DNA from: Drosophila persimilis
Taxonomy: Eukaryota > Arthropoda > Insecta > Diptera > Drosophilidae
NCBI RefSeq assembly: GCF_003286085.1
Contig: NW_020825317.1
Span: 3,472,001 to 3,536,000, forward strand
DNA: 64,000 nt
Reading direction: 5' to 3'
In this document: piece after piece, positions 32,644-44,741 of the stretch
Layout: the number at the start of each line of letters is the position of its first letter
Numbering within the stretch: the stretch's first letter is position 1
Translations under genes and position numbers: made by a program
Notes under the pieces: model-generated
The model's input: only the letters and a program-made list of their open reading frames with translations
Database searches by the model: none
What the model was told of the DNA's origin: nothing

Positions 32644-33786
32644 CGAGGGGGAACGTTGTGAGTTGCTGCGGACACCGCAACTCTACATTTATACCCGATA
32701 CTTAGTCAGTAGGGCTCTCCTCCGTCCTCCGGCAGACACCGCTAATTTAAAGAACATGACAAAGAGTGCGTGCGAGAGAGACAGAAAATCAGTCTGAGCG
32801 TGACGTCGGGCGCTGCGTAGCCACTGCAAATAGATTTGTTCCTTTTGGCTATAAAAATTATCTGATCTGATCCAGACTCAGCAATCTGATAGATATGGTC
32901 GTTATCTATGATTCTACGTTTTTAGTTTTCTCGAATCTGCAATATTGTGGATGCAACAGATTTTCGTCATTTGTGTTGGCGGAAGGAGGTGGGGCGAAAT
33001 TTTGAGATATACGTTTTATAGTGAGATCTAACAGGAGTGCGGATATTAAATTTGGTTACTCTAGCCTTAATAGTTTCTGAGATTTTTGGATGCCCCAGAT
33101 TTTCGTCCTTTGCGGGGGCGGAAGGGGGTGTGGCGAAATTTGGACACAAAACGGTCAAGGTCCGATATTACAGGAGTGTGGATACCAAATTTGGTTGCTC
33201 TGCCTTTTATAGGTTCTGAGATCCTTGAACTCATATTTTGCAATTGGCAAAACCGACCATGAAACCTGTGTGTTAGAGAGCGATAGAGCGAGAAAGAATG
33301 AAATTGTTTTCTTGATTCTGGCTGTAATAATTATACGATCTGTTTCAGATTTAACACTCTAGAACATATAGTCATCTTCTACGATTCTGCGTTTTTAGTT
33401 TTCTCGTATCGTCGAAATTGTGGATGCCACAGATTTTGCCACAGGGCGGAAGTGGGGGGGGGGGGGGGGGGGGGGGGGAAGTTTTGAAATATTTTTGTAG
33501 CAGTGACATATCACAGAAGTCTGGATCGTCCTCTGGAAGTCCAAAACATCGTTGCTCTAGCTCTTATAGTCTTTGAGCACTAGGCGCTGAAGGGGACGGA
33601 CAGACGGACGGACGGACAGACGGACAGACAGACAGACAGACAGGGCTCAATCGACTCGGCTATTGATGTTGATCAAGAATATACATACTTTATGGGGTCG
33701 GAAACGATTCCTTCTGGACGTTACACACATCCACTTTTACCACAAATCTAATATACCCCAATACTCATTTTGAGTATCGGGTATAA
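32644..33786 (+). repeat. full-length DINE-1/mini-me-like (Helentron) element with G-run
   Basis: A second complete copy, closely similar to that at 24.1 kb. It has the 5' hairpin GAGTTGC (32660-32666) / GCAACTC (32677-32683), a subterminal repeat near 32691, an (RGAC)n microsatellite at about 33594-33643 and a 3' hairpin ATACTCA (33761-33767) / TGAGTAT (33771-33777). Two differences stand out: an uninterrupted run of 25 G at 33454-33478 where the other copy has GGGCGGGGC, and a short insertion near 33530 (GTCCTCTGGAAGT). Confidence 0.88.
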
Positions 33787-34399
33787 AAAAAAATCACAAT
33801 ACTATTCGTAGTTTTCGGGCTTGACTTGTTTTTATTCTGGATTTCTCAGTTGATCACCACAGGGTTTCTGTACATTTTTCTTCTTCTGATTCCTCTCAGA
33901 TCTGTGGCCAAAGCACTGCGGCATGGACTGGCTGTAGTCTATGTCCCCATGTGGTCATTGCTGAGGTCAGAAGTCGAGTTATCATCCCATCAAGACTTCG
34001 AAGAGTACCAGAAGTTGGCGGTTTTCCTGCAGTGTGCCAAGATTTTTATCTGTTTATTTTCTACTCTTTTTTTTTGGGTTGTGCGCTCCTTTTTGTCTGC
34101 GGCGTAGGAGCAAAAAATGTGTCACGTAGAGAGTAGCATTTAAATATTGTCTCGCTCAAGTCATTATCATTATCAAGTGTTACTTGCGTCTAGGAGCCTC
34201 TACAAGAAAATGGAAATAATATCAACAAATATTTGGTGGTTGATTCATAAAGGAGGGTGCGCATCTGCAGTTCATTAGGGGACATTTTGGGTGTCGTTAG
34301 GTGCATCCTAATGGCAAGTTAATGGCCCCTGCAATTCCTTATTCACATTCGCTTTTACAGTGCTGGTTACCTACACTGACTGCCAACACTAGCAACACT
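33787..34399. other. noncoding, hydrophobic chance frame
   Basis: A 93-codon hydrophobic frame at 33826-34107 lacks an ATG at its start and overlaps T-rich sequence. It is treated as noncoding. Nothing else was recognised. Confidence 0.4.
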
Positions 34400-35270
34400 T
34401 CAGTGTCAAAGGAAGTCAGAACAGAAAACAAAGTTGGTCGAGAAAATATGTTCGGGGAAAAAATAAATTGAAACGCCTACAAATATTGAGATCAAGTTTC
34501 ATTCAATTGTAAAACAATTGTTCCAAAGATAAGGGTAAGAAAATTAAGCCTGCAACAATGGTAAACGATGCTGCAAATATAATACAAAAATAGTTTGGAA
34601 ATCATTTTCCAATTGCAGATATCCTGAGTGTTGAAAGTGCTCTTTTTCGGGAGATTGCTAGAGAAAAGCTGCAACTAAGAAAAGCTGAAAGCCTTTCTTC
34701 ATTGTTTCAGTGTTCATTCAATTATAAATCAACTGTGTAAAAAAAGCAGGCCACTGACGGTAAGATAATGAAAACTACATAAAAAGAAAAACACGTCGCA
34801 AATTTTTTTTCAATTGCAGATAAATATTTTGGCCACTGTTGCGTCAAATCTTCGGAAGAAATTCAGCTACCATGAGAAAGATATTACAAGAAATTGAAGG
34901 GAACCAACCACCAGCACCAGCACCTTTCTCAACAGCCAGGGATTCGCGGGCCAAGAAGCGTGAATTGGCCAAAGAAAAGGCCGAGGCCTAGAAGGAGTCC
35001 TCTGTGAAGAAGTCGCGGAAGCGCAAGTTCACAAATCCTGTTAGTATTGACACTGAGTCGAGTGACTCCACTGATTCCTCGGACTCGGACTACGTTCCGT
35101 CCCAATCTTCATGGAAATTTGATTAGAGTGCAGTGAAGGTCCACCAATATTGTTGTCCCGGCAGTAGTTGACAAGTCCACTGCCTAAATGAATATCGTAC
35201 CATTTTAAATTTTAATTTCACCAATAGTACAAAAAGAAAATATGTCAAATAAATAATAGCACCGAAACCA
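34400..35270 (+). pseudogene. possible small spliced gene or pseudogene with in-frame TAG
   Basis: A plus-strand unit with gene-like signals. Two intron-like segments are present: GGTAAGAAAATT at about 34532 to CCAATTGCAG near 34619, and GGTAAGATAATG at about 34759 to TTTTTTTTCAATTGCAG near 34819. An ATG at 34872 opens a frame with Lys/Arg-rich (RAKKRELAKEKAEA) and then Ser/Asp-rich sequence (SIDTESSDSTDSSDSDYVPS), ending at 35126, but a TAG interrupts it at 34989-34991 (codon 40 of 84). AATAAA follows at 35248-35253. The two intron-like parts resemble each other, suggesting a local duplication. It may be a recent pseudogene, a mis-chosen frame or a read-through gene. The family is unknown. 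Confidence 0.4.
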
Positions 35271-37659
35271 GTATTTTCTCCCTTTAATACCATTGAGAAT
35301 TTGGATCCAGACAGAATATTCTAGTGTTTGAGAAGTCTCCGTGTCGATCTCATTTCCAATAGCCCTTACATCCTTTCCTTCTTTAGGCCATTAGCAACCT
35401 AATGGTGGATAATGAGCATAATTAAATCGCTAAACACACACATCGAGTGCTAAAAATTTGCCATGAAAATTAAATCATTTCGATTTTTTGTGAATTTGTT
35501 TGCTTTTTTGTGGGATAATCAATTATTCGGAATGTGGCAGTGATTATCCTGCCACGCCCACGCCGCACAAGGCATACTAAATCACTGTGTGATTAATATT
35601 CGATTTGGTTAGGCAATAGTATGTATAATAAACTTATATTGGCATTTCGGGTCCCATTTATACACAAATCCTTGTATCCTTTTGTTCTTATTCCTATAAC
35701 ATCTTCTGTTTCCATTATTGATGCTACTTCTATTCCCATTCTTACGCCCAAAGTCCCAAGTCAGTGGTGACTGATCCAAAAGATTTAACCAGTCCAATTG
35801 GAACTTTTGCTTCAATAGTGTACCATTTCATTACGGTTTTGCCTACTTAATGTTTCTTCCATTTCGTGATATCATATGGAAAATAGCAAAGGACATAATT
35901 GGGAACACGCGGAATGGAACGGAAGACATTGAAGAGTACAAAACAACGCTCACTCCATCTTCCTCCTCTCTTACACACCCACTGGCGTATCCGCCCCACT
36001 ACTCCTCATTTGTAATCATTTGGGTGTTACAATTTTTGGCGCATTCATTGCCTATGTTCGCTCTCTTTTGCTCCCTCGTTTTGGATCTCCCTTCCTCTTA
36101 TCCCTCTCATCCATGCCACTCCCTCACACTTATACTCTTACTTCCACTTCCCCTGGCATTTTGGGTGTTGGTGACGCTGTTGTTTTTTAGAGCCTTAATA
36201 AATCTTAATTTTAGCGCATGCAAGGACAGGATATCTACCCTGTCTTTTTGGGGACGGAGGCAGGGTTGCCAGCCAGCCGGCGGCTGGAGCGCACGGGTGT
36301 TGCCACACTTCTCTGAAGTTTAGAGCTGCACTTTTGACGTTACAAGATGCCTTTGCCTCTGTTACCGACTGAATGCCTGCACTGACAAAAAAAAGGTAGG
36401 TGAAGCATTTGGAGTATCTTCACACGTGTTGCGACACAAGTTGTACAAGTCACATGCAATTTGTTCCTTCATTCTGGCTATAATAATGATAGATTCGCAA
36501 AAAAAACGAAAAATATTTGGGATACATTTTTCAAGGATTTGTTTTTATCTTCAGTTTCAGCAATCTTGTTTGGAACACCAAAACACTATAAGCTCTTCCC
36601 AGTATATTTTATATGACATTCATGAAGATATCAGCAATACCTCATTTTGTATTATCAATGGGAACTAATATTATCTGTATATCATAAGTATTTACCATGA
36701 TACTATGATGATTATTTCGCTCTGTGTGACACTGGTCTGAGGGTCGGGGCTGATGGGGCACAACGACGGATGAGCTAACTGAAATTTGTCGCAACAAATG
36801 AGGGGAAGGCGGCAGGCATCCAGAATCCTGAAATGGGACAAGTTTTTGGCGCGTTAAATTTAATGCTTTCGTTTTTGTGTGTGGAGACTATACAAGATGT
36901 GCAAGATGTGCCAAAAATTTGGTCATACTCTCTGCAAACAATTCTCCATCACATTTTGAGCTGCCCCGTATTCCAAACTCGAACCCAACCCAAACTCAAA
37001 CCCCTCTGGCGTAAGAAAAACGCATTTTGAAAGCTTTTAGCTGTTAATGTGGCATAAATTTGTCTTTTTTGTTGTCCTTTGTTTGGTATTTGTGTTTCTT
37101 TTTTTTAGGGGTTGTGGGCGGAAATTGAAATAAAAAGCTGGAGCGAAACTTGAAGTGCCCCCGGGCTGGCCCTAGTCCAGCCCTTATCCAGCGCGTGCCC
37201 CTGTCTCTGCCACTGGACACCACAGCTGTGCAGGCCATTCAAATGTTTTCATTGTTGGATATTAATTTATTGATTTGCATTAAAATGAGGCAAACGCTCC
37301 TCGTAAAGTGTGTCATTTCAGACGGAAGATAAAAGGGCACCAACTCCGAGCATAAGTAGGTGGACCATCCATACCCGTGCTGTGTGCATCTTACTCTGTG
37401 GTATGAATCAATCACGCCCCCCCCCCCCCCCCTCCCCCCCCCATTGTCAACTCGTGGAAAAGGCAAATTGAGACAAATGACATGTCAATGAACTTGGAAT
37501 GACTTGCAAGCTTAACTTTTGACAAATTTCAGAGCGGAGCGTATTTTGATTTTTGGTAAATTATGGAATAGATACTCCTCGTATCGATAAAGACTCAAAT
37601 TCATTATAATAGGGTTCATATACGTGTACGATTGTACGGGTAAAAAGAACGAGGTCTAT
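35271..37659. other. noncoding; C-run and small DINE fragment
   Basis: No gene was recognised. A short DINE-like piece lies near 36455-36495 (GCAATTTGTTCCTTC, CTGGCTATAATAATGAT). A run of 16 C at 37417-37432 continues after one T as nine more C. A 157-codon frame at 35850-36323 is Ser/Pro/Leu-rich in a pyrimidine-rich region and is considered chance. Confidence 0.45.
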
Positions 37660-38030
37660 TTCGGGTACGTTTCCGACCACATATTGCTATCATTATAAAA
37701 ACTAAAGTTCGATGAACCCCATCTTTTGTAATAAATATAGAGTTTACAAAATGCTATCCAATGGCATCTGCAATTTTGAAGATACGAAAAAAACAAAAAC
37801 GCAGAACCGTAGAGAATAACCAGATCTAGCAGGCTGCCGAATGGATCAGATTGGATTATTATTATAGCCAGAAGGAAAAAATTAATTTGCAGTGTGTAGG
37901 CAACGCAGCGTCGCTCCACACTCTTACTTATTTTTTGTCTCTCTCGCCAACACACTCTTCGTCGTGAATGTGTTTGCCCTCTGGCGGAGGGGAGCCATAC
38001 TGACTGAGTTTCAGGTATAAGTAAAGAGTC
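37660..38030 (-). repeat. variant DINE-1-like repeat (minus)
   Basis: On the minus strand it starts near 38030 with a hairpin remnant and a worn terminal repeat (ATACCTGAAACTCAGTCAGTA). It follows the familiar body (GGCTATAATAATAATCC, GGTTATTCTCTACGGTTCTG) to about 37775. It then switches to a section shared with 13842-13930 and ends with GGTCGGAAACGTACCC. The (RGAC)n block is absent. Confidence 0.7.
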
Positions 38031-38284
38031 GCTACAATATGCTTACTGTTACTCACAGCTCGTCAGACGATTTAAATACACAGGTGTCGAATCTGAGATG
38101 TCTTGATCTTCCTGAATCTCTTACTTAAAATAGGCAATTAAAAATAAAAGGCATTTTTATCACGCTGTATATTTACGTGGCAACCAGGTCAGCTGTATTT
38201 GTCGATATGAAAATAAATCATATCGACAAAAAATATTTTTGAACGCTGGAGCACCTTAACCTGAACGAAATGTTTCGGCTGAAA

Positions 38285-38375
38285 ACCAGAGCTTGCTGAT
38301 TGTATATATTTATAAATAAGCTCACATATATACCGACTGATTACCGGGTAAAAAAGTAGGAGCGCGGCTGTTAGT
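38285..38375 (-). repeat. DINE-1-like 5' fragment, AT-rich subfamily
   Basis: On the minus strand it reads CAGCCGCGCTCCTACTTTTT, a worn terminal repeat (TTACCCGGTAATCAGTCGGTA), then TATATGTGAGCTTATTTATA, matching the 5' part of the copies at 1-345 and 16.7 kb. Confidence 0.6.
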
Positions 38376-41300
38376 TTTGACAGTGACAAAGAGTTGACCG
38401 ATATATGCGAGCTATGATTTTGAGCCACTTCTGGGCTCGCACTCGGTTTTAAGTGATTCGGGGTGATTGGAAACTGACTAAAGGCAGAATTCGTAATGAT
38501 CGAATGCATTAAAGGGGCATTAGTGCGTGATTTAATGCGGCTTTAGAAGGTTTGGTCAAACGCCTGCACCTTAACAGTTTACCCATAGATTTGTACAAAC
38601 ATTTTTAAACGACGCTTAATTATTGTATTTATCAAAAATAAAAAACTAGGAAATACTTTTTTTACACTTTTTCTGAGGTTAGAACAAATTTCGAAGGCTA
38701 AAATACAGCAAGAAATTATAAATTTTGAATTTTTTTAGCTTAATATTTTCCAGGCGGTAGGCTGAAGCTACAAAGTAGTTGAATGCGCTTTGTAGCTGCA
38801 TTTATCAGCTTTTCAGATTTGCAAAGTTCAACAAAACCAGAACTTCAGTTATTTGAAAAAGTGAAAGCAAAATATAAGCTCTAATAAACTGGAAGTTACC
38901 CCTGCTTAAAATGGACAATCGCAGCTGATGAATCAGACCCATACCCGGATGTTCGGCTGCTCGAGAGGCCGACTGCTGGACAGCGATAATGTGTGATTCA
39001 ATTAACACATTCGCTACTGTTTTTAAGTGCAAGTCGATTATGCTGTCAACAGTTTTGCGGTGGCCAAAACCAACATCCGTCCCAGCCAAACCCAAACATC
39101 TATCCATTCGATACGGATGTCGGATTGCCTTTCGCTCATTAATTTCATTTTTCGTTTACATTTTGAATGCATTTTCCATTCGATTTCAGTTGATTGGAGT
39201 CGCCAATTAACCCATTGCCCATGCTCTCAATGGCCATCGAGAGTGCTGCGGAGTGCTGGAGTGCTGGCAGAGTGCATCAAGTTATATTTATTTATTCAGA
39301 TGTAAGTTGATGCCAAGCTGGAAGAATCGGATATATTCGTATTTGTAGGGCATCCCATCTCATCTACTGACTCAAATGGCGCTCCCTCTCCCTCTTTTTC
39401 CGTGAGCCCCTACTTCCACGCCTGTCCCTGTCTGTCGCGCTTTGTGTGTGCACATTTAATTATAGAATAATCTTTGATTTAATATGAAAATTGCATAGGG
39501 AGCGTGGGTCCAGCAGCCAGGGGCCATGCCAGAAAATGCTGTGCGCTGCCCGGTGCTCTGCAAATTAATTAATTGCCGCCATATGCTAATTAAACACAGT
39601 TTTTACACAACGATTTCACTTGCGCGGCGCACAAACAAATACTAGCACGATATAACCATATACAGATACAATATCTATATAAAAAGATAAATAATATATG
39701 TATATAGGGTAGACAGATTTATATATTCATATACATATTGTATGTACATTGTACATACATATGTATGTACTACATACATACGTGCGACCCTTGGCCCTCC
39801 TGGTTCGGCACAACTTTTTGTGTCGGCTATAATGCATAATGCAAACTCATTCATGCGAGAGGGATTTAAGTAAAGACTCATTAATATGGAATTTTCAGTA
39901 ATTATGCCGCCCAATGGGCTTTCCAAAACTGCGTTGAATTATCCGTTAATCCAAATAAAGAGCTTTGAATATATTCTCATTCCCACAGATATAAGCTCCT
40001 AAGGTTTTTGTGCATAGCTGTAGGATGTCAAGCTTTGCATTTTTGCGAAGAGACTAATGAGTCCAAAACTAGTGTTCGTAACAGTTTCTAAGCACGTCTC
40101 CCGGCTTCCATTAAATGAAATGTACTTGCCATTCGTGCTGTTCGTTAGGACAATAGAAGTCCTGAACATTAGCTTTCAAATTTTTGTTGTATATGTAAGG
40201 TATATTTGTGCAGTGCTAGATCGAGTAAGCGGACGGAAAAGGGAAATTAAAACAAAAAACTATATTGCGTTTACGCTTTAATTATTTTAATGGTATTATT
40301 CAAGCAAATGTATAAAAATGGATAAGTACCATATTTTATTTTTGCCATATTGATGGAGTATCTGAAGGTCTTTAGTTGTTCACACTATATTTGTAGGTCT
40401 GTGTGCCCATTGGAGGATTAATTCTCATTCCTAAGTTGGTTCATGAGCTTTATGGCGGGTGCTCCACCACGCAAGTGCAGCTGCTCGGCTATTTTCGGTG
40501 CCAGCGATGTTCGACAGTTCGAAAATGTTGCCCAATATTTCGAAGTGGGAAGCAATGTGGCTGGGGCCAGTGCGCAGGTCCTAAGTATCTAGTCCTGGCT
40601 GCATGTTGCCGCCGGCCGGCACACTTTCTCTCTCCGACTTTCGCCGGGGGGATTCCCCCTACTTCTTGTTTTGATTTGCTCTGCTTGTTTATGCTGTTCC
40701 CCATACTGACAGGTGGTTGTCGCCTACATGCGAGTGTCCCTGTCCGTGTCTGTTTCTGTGTCGGGGAGTGCTGGAATATTTATACACGGCAATTGCTCAA
40801 TGTCGCCCGTCGTCGGCGTCGAATGCTGGGCAAACCCAGAGTCAGTCCTAGTCCCTGTCCCATTCCCATTCCCATTTGCAATCCTATCCTCAAATGTAAT
40901 CCCATCGCGAGTCTGCTCTCTTTCCGTCAATTTATCATTCCTTGGTGGCATTTATGTGTTCCTCCGGCGCCTCCGTGTTAGCTCTCTTGTAATTGTTTTC
41001 ATTCAATTCGCGAAAAATGCTTCAGGAACCCAGATCCCCCGTCGCACATCCCATAGGAATGCAACATAGACAAATATGTATGTACATTGTACATACATAT
41101 GTACAAAGTTTGTTAGACCTCTTCACCTGAAGCTGCCACTTTCCCCAATTTCTCAGGGATTTTGGCCAAGTTCCAAGGAGGGCTGCGGGACCGAATCGAA
41201 AAGCGTATGACCGGCTGCCGCATGGTCCAGAGTCCTGCTGCGAGTGTCCTGCCGCGATGCAGTATAATTCGCTTAGGAGCCAGTTTCGCTAGTAGTTCTG

Positions 41301-43042
41301 TAAGCCGCTTAAGGGAGGAAGCTGCCAGTCCTTTTCTTTTTTGATGGGAACTGCAACAGTGTTGCCGCATAAATCAAGTTTCGTCCTCGCTTCCTTCTTT
41401 CCGCTCGTTTAGCCATTTGCTTTTGCCATTTCATATGCTCGCACTCGTACTGGCTCTGGCACGCATAGATGCTGCCGCCGGGCACAACGTACAGTTCTGC
41501 ATTGCGCGGAAAAGCTGCCTAAAAGGGTAATTAAAGGGGGCATGATAGAGAATTGATAAGGCACTTGCAATCAAATGAAAAGCTATTGTTCTTTCCATAT
41601 GTTAGCATGTTCATATGTACATGATACGTATCTTAAGGGGTGCTTTCTCCCATAAAAACTATCTTATACACATCATATATCATAATTTTGCTTGCTTTAG
41701 CCCGACATAGGGATTTTTTTATCACCATCTATTTAGGGGATAGCTTTTTTTGTAAGTGATGGAGGAGGCCGAAGGAGGCCTGCCTTAAAGAGTAGTAGTA
41801 CAAGTGGCAGTAAGCAAGGCTATGGATTATGACTTCTCCCAGACAGCAGCCATACGATAGACCCGTTCCCGGTACCGGTCCCATTTCCGTTTATATTTCC
41901 ATTGCCATTACTATTACCCCTTCGCCGCGGCCAGCCCTAGACCTAGACCCCAGTCTTGAAACAAAGCTAAATCGCACACAAAGCCAATTGCTCCTCAGCC
42001 CAAAGGGATGGATGGCCCAAAGGGGACAAAGCGAAGACACGCACTTGTAGTTACAAAGCGGATACTCATTTAAGTTGATTCACCGCACACCCACAACTGC
42101 GGACAAAGGGCTGGATGACGAGGATACTCACTCTTACTCGTGCCGTGGAGGATGCTGCCACGGATGCTGCCGTGGATACTGCCACGACGCGACGCGACGC
42201 GAAGCGACGTCAGCCAATGACACTTTATGACAATTGCACTTGGCGAGGGACAAAACAGGGCCGGGTGGCGTTCTGTCTGTCGGTCGGTCGGCCTTCTACG
42301 GCGAACAAAGCACCCAACGAGGACAAACAAGTGAAAATCATTCAGGGAAAACTGCCGTCTGCCAACTCCGGCATCTCGAAAGGAAATCCGCGTACTCCGG
42401 GGAGCCCAAACAGACACACACACACACACACACGTAGACTGGGCTAAAACAAAAAGAAATCGTAAACAAAATGCCGGAAAAGGCAAAAAACATGGCGACA
42501 GAGATGGCGACGGCCGCCTCAACCACGTGCTCCTGTTCCTGCTCCATACGCTGCACATGGGTCAGAGGCAAAGTCTGAGTCTGAGGCAGAGTCAGAGTCA
42601 GAGCCCAAGTGCGGCACAACGTCGCCGTGATAATGACTTTTTGTCTTTGCTCAAATGTCACTTGATGTTTGTGGAGTCCTGTGTGCTGCTTCCCTGTTGG
42701 AGCGCTTCCTCCTTCGTTCTGTGCGCCTTTGTTGTCGCAGTTTTCGTTTTTATATGCCTCGAGGTCACTCAAGTTCAACCGGCTACAAAGTCAGCCATTG
42801 CCGTCTCCTGATTAATTGGCCATGGGGAAGCCACACAACCACACAGCCAGACAGACAGCCCGCAAGGCTGTGCCTAAACTGTCAGTGTCAGGAGGAAAGC
42901 CTGCTCGGCACTTTCCCCACACGCACACGCACACGCACAAATCTATTCACCCTCATACCCTTTCGGTTTCAAAATTTTACGTTCAGGTCCAAGGACGCAG
43001 GATCATCTTGGGTATTTTAGAAGGATCCATCCATTGATAAAA
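38376..43042. other. noncoding, single-copy-looking DNA upstream of the 101-aa gene
   Basis: No gene was recognised in 4.7 kb. Notable features are an AT-rich stretch with TAATTAATTGCC and GCTAATTAAAC (39560-39600, homeodomain-type core sites), near-palindromic GTATGTACATTGTACATAC at about 39741-39759 and again at about 41078-41096, and (CA)n at 42413-42433. A TTTTACGTTCAG stretch ending at 42986 could be a 3' splice site shortly before the 101-aa gene. Confidence 0.45.
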
Positions 43043-43348
43043 ATGTCAACCACCTACAACATCCGTACCATGTCCCATCAGCGCCGACTGGTGCCCAATT
43101 TGTTGCGCACCATCATCTACATGCTGGAAGATGGCCATCGACCGATGAGCGACACAGAGATCATCTCCAGCCTGGGTGCCCGCTATCGCCGTGCAGATCC
43201 CGAGTTTCAGCGACAGGTGCGCATGCATTTGGGTGACGGTGTCTCCTATGGCATTCTGCGGCGCCAGAACGATCATTACTCTCTGCGCTCCAAGCGACTG
43301 GCTGAAATCCTGGCCACCATCCCATCTGGACATCCCGGGAACCAATAG
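43043..43348 (+). CDS. small DUF4777-type domain protein, 101 aa
   Basis: The ATG at 43043 has AAA before it, a good fly start context; the frame stays open upstream, so an extra spliced N-terminus cannot be excluded. Residues about 16-81 form a compact domain (VPNLLRTIIYMLEDG, SDTEIISSLGARYRR, RQVRMHLGDGVSYGIL, NDHYSLRSKR) with the spacing of a winged helix: helix, helix, long helix, then a two-strand wing ending in Y-x-L. It matches the fly-enriched family I know as DUF4777; the name is from memory. The same domain forms the C-terminus of the 386-aa protein at 57511-58671. Two AATAAA signals follow the stop. The function is unknown; DNA or protein binding would be usual for the fold. No intron lies in the coding region. 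Confidence 0.85.
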   Translation: MSTTYNIRTMSHQRRLVPNLLRTIIYMLEDGHRPMSDTEIISSLGARYRRADPEFQRQVRMHLGDGVSYGILRRQNDHYSLRSKRLAEILATIPSGHPGNQ

Positions 43349-43372
43349 GTACCAAATCGTAGTCCACAATCG

Positions 43373-43393
43373 AATAAAGTCCACAACAATAAA
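43373..43393 (+). promoter_or_regulatory. polyadenylation signals of the 101-aa gene
   Basis: Two AATAAA hexamers at 43373-43378 and 43388-43393 lie 25 and 40 bases after the stop codon, supporting a short 3' UTR. Confidence 0.7.
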
Positions 43394-44692
43394 CCATTCT
43401 GGAACATATTCTACCTGCGTCTCAAGTTAATATCTTGAAAATATGGTTGGGAAGAGCTTTAGCTCTTAGACTCCCCCTTAAACAATTCCCACCCATATTT
43501 TTCACCAATATTTCAATTGGTTTTTTGGTACGATCTCGCTGAAAGCTGAAACCCATTTTGGAGGCAGTGAAATGGCTTGAAATGAGCCAGAAATGAGTGT
43601 GTGCAACAAATGTGATAGTCATTCATGCAGCATCCGCAGACAGGTGCACGCACAAACAGTGCGAGGTGGGAGGTGGTGCTGAATTTTGGGGGTGGTATTT
43701 TGTCACGTCAGGAATGCACGGGCATGGCATGTGCGTTTGTGGCAAATATTTGCGGTTATCTAAATGGAATGCATGCCATTCCACAGCTGGAGAGCAGGAG
43801 AGCCGGAGAGCAGGAGTAACCCCAGTGGAAATTTGCATTGCATCGCGAAATATGCAATTAAAGCATAAATTAAGCGCTAAAAATCAGACATCATCAGAGA
43901 GAGAGAGAGAGACGAACTCCATTTGGAGCTAATTTTGTTGCACTGCCCGAGGCGGCGTCCACAGGGGCTAACACTCCAAACGTAGCATGTGTCTGCAGAC
44001 AGCGCTCCTCCTCCTCCTCCTCCTCTTCGGACTGACCATTGAAATGACATTAGGGGTATGAATTATTAGTATAGTCATACATACATTCCTGAATGCACGG
44101 GAGTACACATGAGTGCCTGTGCTGGTGCGGTGCTGATGCTGCGGCAGAGAGGAGCGATGCGATTTTTCAATTGTTTTTCAATTGCCGGTGGCCAGAAAGC
44201 TGCAAAGCAACACCCGATTTGGGGTTCTTTTATATTGGATTGGGGCTTCAAATCAAACTCTGAAGCGGTAAAGCAGCGATTGCCAGTGGGTGTTTGTGTG
44301 TGGGTGAGTGTGGGAACCGGTTATCAATCGGTAATTGGATTGGGCTATGAAATGGATTGTGAATCGTAATAGAATGGTTGCAAATATCAGATTTAGATGT
44401 GCAAAATGTTTTAATCTCGTTGTGGAGTATATGACTATGAAATATGTGTACTTCATATGGATCGTTAGCCAATTCAGACTCATTCGAATGGAATCACAAA
44501 AATCCACAAATCAAATGCTTAGGCCCATGGACCGTCGACTGTAAATAATTGATTAATGCGGGTGATGGGTCTCTGGCCATTATTTTAGCCACCATTCTCG
44601 TGTAATTGCAAACGGAAGTGGAAACGCTCGTCAGCCATGAATTCTCTTAGCTATAGTTGAAAAAACGAAGCAACAAAAAGACAAAAGGAGAG

Positions 44693-44741
<49 letters not shown>

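Noticed and set aside
33826-34107. 93-codon hydrophobic frame after the full-length DINE copy
   Set aside because: Starts without an ATG, lies in T-rich sequence and has no recognisable family.
35850-36323. 157-codon Ser/Pro/Leu-rich frame
   Set aside because: Lies in a pyrimidine-rich tract (CTCCCT, CCTCTTAT). Such tracts lack stop codons by chance.
42070-42778. Long overlapping frames on both strands around 42.1-42.8 kb
   Set aside because: They span (CA)n, GCGACGC and GAGTCTGAG repeats and give low-complexity products. No fly gene was recognised.
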